Shown here in pieces: positions 57,303-64,000 of a stretch of DNA of 64,000 bases. This DNA comes from Catenaria anguillulae PL171 (Eukaryota > Blastocladiomycota > Blastocladiomycetes > Blastocladiales > Catenariaceae), in the NCBI GenBank assembly GCA_002102555.1, contig MCFL01000066.1:62001-126000 (forward strand), written 5' to 3'. Below the pieces are notes generated by a model that was given only the letters and a program-made list of their open reading frames with translations, was not told where the DNA came from and searched no databases. A program made the translations under genes and the position numbers. Numbering within the stretch: position 1 is the first letter of the stretch; every line of letters starts with the position of its first letter.

Positions 57303-58534
57303 ATGGATCCCGAACTCATTGCGGCCCAACAACTCGTAGCATCTCTGCGAGCACCGACTCCGCCGCCTCCCCCGGCCCGCGAATCCACCTCTTTACTCAG
57401 CCCTGTGGCACCGGTCTCAACCCAGGGATCTCCTCAGCGCGACACACCACCAAGCTCCAAGGCTCACCTCGACTTTGCAAAGCGAATCCTGGCGGCCGCG
57501 TTCAAGCGGCCATCCGAAGCTCCTGCGGTCAATCCTCAATTTGCACCTGGGCGGCTGTTCTTTTCGTTTGATGTGTCGCAAAGGAGCACTGGTCCGCCCC
57601 ATGTAGTGATGAGGAATGCTCGCACACACAATGCCGCCGCAAGCGCCTCGTCAAGGCTTGACAACGACAGCGCTGCGCTGAATGCCGTGATTCGTGAAAT
57701 TCGGCAAAGCCGAGAGCGTCTCAGTGGTTCCAGTCACAGGGAGGAGAAGCAGCCGACTTGGCAAGCGGCCTCACCAGAAAAGGCTCCGATAGCCAATCGT
57801 TCGCCGATAGGCCGTCCCGCCGCACCTTCACGGTCATCAGAGAAGGAGAGTGACAGCAGCGACTCCGAGTATGTTGCAAACCAATGTCTTGGTCCAAGGA
57901 CATGGAAGGCTGCTCACTTGGCGTTACTTTGAGTAGCATTTTCGGTGACGCTGGCAGCGATTACGAACTCGATTTGGACGTTGAAGCAGCTGCCGCTCCT
58001 TTAGTGCGCACATTTCATTCTGTCGTCGATTATGTGCTTTGCCACTCACTTCTGCGACCCACCTGTAGGACGAATCCACTTCCCTCCCAGCCCCTCCAGC
58101 ATCCCTCACTGACCATTCGGCCGTTTCCGCTTCGTCCGCCACAACTGTACCTCAAAAGCGGCGTCACCGCGATATCCCCGATGATTTAGATGCTGCCGAC
58201 CTGGACATGGAAATGGCGGGCGCGCAAGCAGGTGCCATGGGCTTTTCGAGAACCGTTGTTGATTCGGACCATGATAGCGACGAGGATTTGAAGACTCTGT
58301 CGCATCTCAAGGAGCAGGTACAGCACAGGCTGGCCACGAGTGGAGTGTATACGTACGTGCACCCCTGCCTTTCGTGAAAGTTGCATCCGGCGCTGATTGA
58401 CTCGACTTTTTTTTTTTTACAATCGATGTAGTGCTGAGGCACCGCGAAAGACAAAGCGACAAAAGCGGGATCACCCAAGTGACACAGGCGAGGCCAGCAA
58501 TGGTCCAGGTGCTTCAAAAGGAAGCAAATCATGA
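57303..58534 (+). CDS. Acidic low-complexity protein of unknown family
   Basis: I do not recognise the family. Exon 1 starts MDPELIAAQQLVASLRAPTP and runs to a GTATGT donor at about 57869. Exon 2 gives DIFGDAGSDYELDLDVEAAA. Exon 3, from about 58069, contains DIPDDLDAADLDMEMAGAQA and TVVDSDHDSDEDLKTLSHLK and ends at a GTACGT donor near 58353. Exon 4 is basic (AEAPRKTKRQKRDHPSD) and ends SKGSKS with TGA 58532-58534. All four joins keep frame, which supports a real gene of about 330 residues. The Lys/Arg-rich tail could be a nuclear localisation signal. Confidence 0.68.
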
Positions 58535-58617
58535 CTACGTTGTGTATGATGAGAGAGTACCAGGAATCATTCCAAATGCGACGGAATACAACCAGCGCCA
58601 AGGCCTTTTTGGCAGCG

Positions 58618-59672
58618 TCAAACTTGAATGTATCCTCGTTGACCACCCGTCACCTTGTTTTTAATTGCATGAAAGAGTTCCTGGGTACACAATGAGGATG
58701 AGTGCGTTGATTGACAACATGAATGCGATGGGGCCAAATATGTCAAATAGGATATCCAAGACGCCAAAAACATACCACAATCATGCCAGGCAGTTCAACC
58801 CAAAAGTCGTAGTGTGGAATAGCGTCGGGCCCCGTGACCTTCAATACAAACTTGCGGTACAAGGTGCCGACAAGCATGTAGACCACAAAGCAAGTGAAAA
58901 CGCTGGGGAAACGCTCAAGTCAGTTTCCCCGTGACCTATCGAAAACGCGAAAAGGAGGCTGTCAAGAAATGGGCACGTACATGGTCAAGAACGACCCGAA
59001 TCCACCGCCCGACTTTTCTTCGGGCTTGTTCCCATCTGCGGGCTTGCCACCGCCGTTGTTGTTACCGCCCGATCCCGATCCAGGAGCAACTGGACACGCT
59101 GCTGCAGACCGTACTTTGAAGACGGCCTTGACCTCTGAATCTTCCTGCAACTCGAGCGATCCTCCCTGCTTGGCGCACTCCAGTCGTAGTACGGTTTCAA
59201 ATGCGCGATCGTCTGGGCGCTTTCCCGTGTAGGTCAGGGTCAGCAAGGATCCATCGTCGGCTTGCGAGCCGGGGTTGAAGGTCAGCTTCGGGAGCGGGGT
59301 ATCACCTTTCACGAGGCCAATCACTTCTGCGACAAGGGTAGTCGTATCGCGCTTGACAGTTTTCACGAGGCACGCCCATGTGTCGGCGGAGCAGGTGTCG
59401 GCGGCAGCCACGTCCTTGCTCGGCGTCAGCTTGCGGCAGGGGTTGACTCGATAGGCGACCAAGGTGGTTGAAGGCGGGGTGTCGACAGTCTTGACAAACT
59501 CGAGGTCGTTGGTAAAGATTGAGGAGATGTCGAATTTGCGGTCGTTGAATTGGACATCGGCGCAGTTGAAGGCGGCGGAGGCGTGCAATGGGACGAGGGA
59601 CAGGAAGATGAGAGCCGCGACGAGGGTCATGGTCCGTGGTGCTTGTCGGCGGGAAGGCGTGGGTATGGGCAT
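58618..59672 (-). CDS. ATG27: Autophagy-related protein 27
   Basis: Atg27 is a type I membrane protein cycling among Golgi, vacuole and the Atg9 pool. The start MPIPTPSRRQAPRT precedes a signal peptide (LVAALIFLSLVPLHASAA); an in-frame ATG at 59630 is a second candidate. The lumenal MRH-like domain begins FNCADVQFNDRKFDISSIF and contains TCSADTWACLVKTVKRD and LRLECAKQGG with paired cysteines. A Gly/Asn-rich stretch leads to the membrane segment VFTCFVVYMLVGTLYRKFVL, then DAIPHYDFWVELPGMIV, and after an intron ELFHAIKNKVTGGQRGYIQV-stop. The DFW and terminal GYxxV sorting-like end match the family. The border of the first intron (about 58940) is approximate. Confidence 0.84.
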
Positions 59673-60051
59673 GGCGGCGGATCGATGACTTTGGCTTAGA
59701 CTTTGGCTTGTCGATGCAGGGGATATATCCTTCGGCGATAATGCATGTGATTGTATTTTTGCGGGCAATGATTTTCACATGGCGTAGAAAGGCGACAACT
59801 GTCGACCGGCCGGAAGACGGAAAAGGATAAGGACTGAGCCTGGCCAGTGATCGACGCGATGTCTCTGCCAATAACATTCATGTCATGCCCGCTATGTACT
59901 AAAGTACATACATATACTTACTGTATGTCTCGCAAGCCCACGCACGTGGCCGTCCGCGAGACCGCAACTGACACTTGCAATCGTTGGACATGATATGTAT
60001 TCACACTTACAGTCGCCATGACACCACCGCACTGAATGCAATCAATTCAAT
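59673..60051. promoter_or_regulatory. Divergent promoter of ATG27 and Ku80
   Basis: The 379 bases between outward-facing starts contain no gene; alternating TA/CA repeats (about 59900-59925) are seen. Confidence 0.45.
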
Positions 60052-62591
60052 ATGGCCACCAAGAAAGCCACCGTTTACGTCCTCGCCGTCGGATCTGACA
60101 TGGGCTCGGATCTTGCTGCCGCGCAATCCATGCTCTTCTCCTTTCTCCTCGCCAAGGTCCGCGAGCAGAAATCTCAAGATCAGGTTGCCGTCTTCCTTGC
60201 GGGATCATCGGAAACCCGTTATCGCGGCATGCTGGGTGACGCAGCTATCAGGGCGTCTACCATCTTTGGCCACCTGGGGACGCTGGTTACCCCGAAGGCA
60301 CACCCCTAATGGCCAATGCATCTGTGGATCTGCTACGCACAGTTCACAACGGAAACTGGAAAAGCGCTCCGCAAAGCGATATCATTGGTGCAATCGCTTG
60401 GGGTATTGATGCCGTGATCGGACATTGCCGCCATCTCAAGTACCAAAAGCTCGTGCGCATCATTACCAATTCCCAGACCATGATAGACGAGGGCTTGATT
60501 GAAGGAATTCTGGAGCAGGCGATCGGCCAAGGTATCGCAGTGGACATTGTGTGCGCAACCCTGCTTTTCATCTGAGCGCTGCTTGTTCCACACACAGACA
60601 TCTGACGCATTCTTGCACTGCCTTTCATCGGGCACAGCGGTTCTGGGTTCTGTGACCCTACAGACGAGGAGATCGATGATTCAAGCATCCCACCTGCTCA
60701 GCCGCTCCTCTTTTCGATTTCTGCTAAGACTGGCGGCCGATTCTTCCATGACGCAATTTTCGCCAGCACAGTTGAACCTTCAATTGCCTTGCATCAGCCG
60801 TCGAGTCGCCCGTACGCCCCGACCTTTCTCACGCTTGGCGACCGTGATCGCGAAGACTCCGTCATTCGTTTTCCCGTGCAATTCGTCGTCAAGGTCAAGA
60901 GCGCCGAGTTGCCAAAGGCCACAAAGCTGTCCATTCCGGCACTCGAAATGGTTGACGGTGAAGACGACGATTGGGGAGATTTGGTGGGCGGTGTCAGCGC
61001 AACCAAACCAACGTCCTCCACAGCACCGTTGCCGGCAATCGATACGGTCAAGGTCCAGATGGGGACTGGCTTTCGTGTGGCGGACGATTCAGGCAATGCG
61101 GACCCAAAGGATGCCACAGTTTATGACGCTGACGCCACCATTTCGGCATATCACTATGGCAAGGCATTGGTCCCCCTTGGAGATTGGGAAAAAGATCCGG
61201 TCTCCAACGATGGCTCTGTGGGCTTGATGGTCATTGCTTTTGTTCCCGCTGCCTCGGTATGTGCTCTTTTTAGATGATGCCATTCTTCATGATCCTTTTA
61301 GGTTGGCGTTCACCTCAGTGACTTATTGACTTGAGCAGATTCGTCGCGACATGTTCATGTCCAGTACTCGGTACGTGGTGCCCAACATCAAATTCGAAAC
61401 CGCCGACATTCGCTTGGCGGCGCTCGTTTCCATCATGCGCACTCGTGGACTGGCAGCCATCGCTCGATACGTTTACAACGCCCGCAGCTCCGCAAACTCG
61501 TCGGACTCTTTGCGCACACCCCAAAGTCCGGCAACGGATGTGGGCTGCTCATGACGGAGCTCCCAACCAGCTTTGATTGCCATCGCGTTTCGTACATGTC
61601 GCTGCTGACGGACGAAATGGCCAACCTGGTCATGCCCGACGGGGCGTCCAGTGGGTCGGGATTGGTCAAGCCGAGGCTACCAGCGCGTTTTACTCCGACA
61701 ATGGAGCAGCGGCAAGCAATGGCCGTGTTTGTAGGCAACAGCCTGCTGGTGGATTCGGACGAGGAGGAGGAGGACGAAGCAGGAGAGAATGAGCTGGATG
61801 TGGAAAAGCACGAATCAAGTACCCTCAAGTACGACCGCGAATCGATGCGCAAGGGCGGCGAACTCTTGGAACCGAAATCCATTTCCCACCCGACATTGCA
61901 GCGGATCCATGCAGCGATCGAAGAGGCTCTGTTCGGTTCTCAATACCCCCAAATCTTGCCCCCACTTTTGTCCGGCACGGCCGGTCCTACCGCAAGTCAA
62001 GCCGTGGGGGTCGGGGGCGATTCCGCTGTCAACACCGCATCACCCAATTCCCTTGTTCCGGGCATGCAGCCTCCACCAGAGGTATGGGGGCGCCGTGGAT
62101 TCGATCAAGCGCTTGCCCTGCTCCACAGCACACATAAGACAATCAAGGTCGAAAAGACGGCGAGCAAGCGCAAGAAGGCCAGCGATCCATCCAACCTCGA
62201 TGGAACCGCGATTGGATCCATTGCGCAAGCGACGGGCAATGTCCTCTTGATGCCGCAGTCGCAGATGGCAGGCGCGGACAACGGATCGCAGGCAAAGCGA
62301 CCCAGGATGGAGGTTTCCCGCTCGCAGCCGTTGCTGACCAAGACGAGATGGAGGCAGGACTATGCAAAGGCGGTTGGCGCTCAGGATGTGGATAACGTGC
62401 AACAAGCCATGTTTGAGCTGGCCGAGATCGCAAACAAGTTTTTGGAAGAAGGGCATGTTGAAGAGGGGCGCCAGTGCGTTGAGGTCATGAAGAACTCGGT
62501 CGAGACGCTGGAGGCTCAACTGGAATGGAATCAAGTTGTGGAAGCCCACAAAAAGAGGGGATCTGTGCTGGCAGACGTGCTGTCTCGATGA
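60052..62591 (+). CDS. YKU80: Ku80 DNA end-joining protein, with two apparent frame changes
   Basis: Ku70/Ku80 binds DNA ends in non-homologous end joining and at telomeres. The start is MATKKATVYVLAVGSDMGSD, a vWA-like domain. The protein continues at 60238 onward in another frame as YQGVYHLWPPGDAGYPEGTP, at ISAKTGGRFFHDAIF, then the beta-barrel with AYHYGKALVPLGDWEKD, IRRDMFMSSTRYVVP, AALVSIMRTRGLAAIARYVY, and LFAHTPKSGNGCGLLMTELP. An acidic insert (DSDEEEEDEAGENE) and a helical C-terminus ending VLADVLSR follow. Introns are about 60551-60639 and 61259-61338. Frames change near 60240 and 61496 without plausible introns; both look like one missing base. If real the gene would be dead; assembly error is more likely. 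Confidence 0.84.
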
Positions 62592-62729
62592 CTTGATGAA
62601 TGATTGTGATTGTGGACCACGCGCGAAGGGGGTTGTGCGTTTGTATCAGTGTATACTGTCAGGCTAAAATACAAATCAGGAAAAAAAAATATGACGAAAA
62701 AAAGGGAGGGTGGACCTCCTTGTGGCTAC

Positions 62730-63649
62730 TCACTGACCGTACACCAACTTCCGTACGTCGTGCACCCGCAATCCACGGTCGCGAGCGAGGTCGGTGGCCG
62801 TCTTTTGCTTTTGCAGGGCGAGGAAGGTGGCCTTGACGACATTGATGGGGTTGCGCGAGCCCATGACCTTGGCGGAAAGGTCCGAAATGCCGGCACAGCG
62901 GCACACTTCGTGGACATTGGGGTTGGTTCGAATACCAAAACCTGTTTGCCAATGAGGGTGAGAATCCGGAAAACGGCCAGGGGAACATGGAGACAAACCA
63001 ACGTACCAGGAGGAGCCGCACGCATAACAATGTGGGTTGACTTGAACTTGCAATCGAGGTCATGCAGAACGGTACGCTCATCATACCGATCAACAGCAAT
63101 CATGTTCTTGATGGCGGCCGCCGTTGCCTTCCTCACGGCCCGAGGCGCTTCGGCATCCTTACCTTCACCGTATCCCACGGATCCATTGCCATCGCCCACA
63201 ACAACAAGTGCACTCATACTGACCACCTTTCCACCCTTGGTCACCTTGACGGTACGACGCATGGAGACGAGTGTCTTTTTGAGATTCTTGGGAATGGCAG
63301 ACGTCGGAGAGCCAAGGTCAGGGTAGGGCGTTGGAGGCAGCGGCCCGTTGGCGGAAGCAGTATAAGGAATAGCGACTTGCTCCAAGGTCTTTTCTGGGAT
63401 GAAAGCTGCGGGATCGAGGAGGGAAGGATCGCGGTCAAGCTTTTGACTCCACATGGACGTCGGAGTGACCTGCTTCTTGATGGGGATCATGCGCACTGAG
63501 AGGAACCGAGCAGCCGGTGCAGTGGCGACGAGCCGGGCAGCCGCTGCCGGGTTGTGGGCGACGGTGGCAAGGCCGGAAGCCATCAACGATGTCCTGGCCA
63601 AGGAAAACGGTCCGGCAATGGTGCTGGAGAGCGGAGAGAAGAATGACAT
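62730..63649 (-). CDS. MRPS5: Mitochondrial ribosomal protein uS5m
   Basis: uS5m belongs to the mitochondrial small subunit decoding region. Exon 1 starts MSFFSPLSSTIAGPFSLART, a Ser/Ala/Arg-rich presequence, and runs to about 63004; exon 2 is about 62945-62730. The S5 N-terminal double-stranded RNA-binding fold is seen in TVKVTKGGKVVSMSALVVVG with DGNGSVGYGEGKDAEAP, and the C-terminal domain in NPNVHEVCRCAGISDLSAKV with GSRNPINVVKATFLAL. The GTACGT intron splits PPG-FGIRTN in phase 1. Its 3' end is 138 bases from the Ku80 stop, a convergent pair. Confidence 0.93.
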
Positions 63650-64000
63650 GATCCTTGAAGATGCGCAGTGTCACTGGGTGCTATTGGCGATTCATGGGAT
63701 GGTGCACATTGCTTTGCTGTCATTTGCTTTTTTGTGTGTGTTTGTGTCCGGCATCGCTGCCAACTCGGGCTGGAGGCATCAAAAGGGGACTGTCGATCCA
63801 ACTGCGAGACTGACTGGACTGGGGGGAACATATAACTTGCTAACCTGACATGTTGACCGATTCAAATTGAAGCACGCACTCACCCACCCTCGGCAATCCA
63901 TGTAACATGATTGAGATTACTTGCAAGTGCGTTAAATCCCCCTCCCACTCCTCTCCTTTCTGCTTTGGGTCGCAGCGTTCGACTCACCCTGACTCCCGTC
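63650..64000. promoter_or_regulatory. Upstream region of MRPS5
   Basis: The last 351 bases contain no gene I can support and presumably hold the MRPS5 promoter, perhaps shared with a gene beyond the window. Confidence 0.4.

Noticed and set aside
1-64000. CRISPR arrays, prophage, plasmid origin, transposon ends
   Set aside because: No spaced direct repeats, integrases, transposases, terminal inverted repeats or reverse transcriptase motifs were seen.

Overview
The window reads as nuclear DNA of a GC-rich fungus with short spliceosomal introns of about 50-150 bases. Donors are often GTACGT, GTATGN or GTACGG, and acceptors are YAG. Fungal markers are a division-2 chitin synthase with a myosin-motor-like head, a Cdc11-type septin, Atg27, a Pfa4-type palmitoyltransferase and yeast-type cystathionine beta-synthase. 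A DYNLT2B/TCTEX1D2-type dynein-2 light chain points to a lineage that still builds a flagellum. I infer a zoosporic fungus; Blastocladiomycota is my best guess and Chytridiomycota remains possible. There is no sign of bacterial operons, plasmids, CRISPR arrays or prophage.

Layout. 1-8897: a 5'-partial chitin synthase and a complete P4-ATPase (Dnf1-like flippase), both on the minus strand. About 10.1-21.6 kb: five head-to-tail copies of a polytopic membrane protein family I cannot assign to any known family. Two copies look damaged. This array is the most unusual part of the window. 22.1-30.3 kb: an intronless NadR-like NMN adenylyltransferase/nicotinamide riboside kinase, TMEM208/Snd2, a DHHC palmitoyltransferase, an ELMO-domain protein, spliceosomal SmE and the SUMO E1 subunit Aos1. 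30.3-36.7 kb: poorly assigned stretches around a Tctex1 dynein light chain and the 3'-end processing factor CstF64/Rna15. 36.7-47.4 kb: mitochondrial EF-G2, cystathionine beta-synthase, a small coiled-coil protein, RPA1 and a Cdc11-type septin. 47.8 kb: tRNA-Pro(UGG). 48.7-63.6 kb: a TBC1D20-type Rab GAP, mitochondrial uL2m, a TFIIIC WD40 subunit, coactosin, an acidic low-complexity protein, Atg27, Ku80 and mitochondrial uS5m.

Apart from the array the genes are unrelated housekeeping loci, one gene per transcript, many in divergent pairs with 300-800 base shared promoters. Three themes recur: mitochondrial translation (EF-G2, uL2m, uS5m), DNA maintenance (RPA1, Ku80) and membrane traffic or lipid asymmetry (flippase, Snd2, Pfa4, ELMOD, TBC1D20, Atg27).

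RPA1 carries one apparent single-base frame change and Ku80 carries two, all inside otherwise well conserved proteins. Uncorrected assembly indels are the simplest explanation. Exon borders were placed by eye from splice signals and reading-frame or family continuity, so small errors at single borders are possible.
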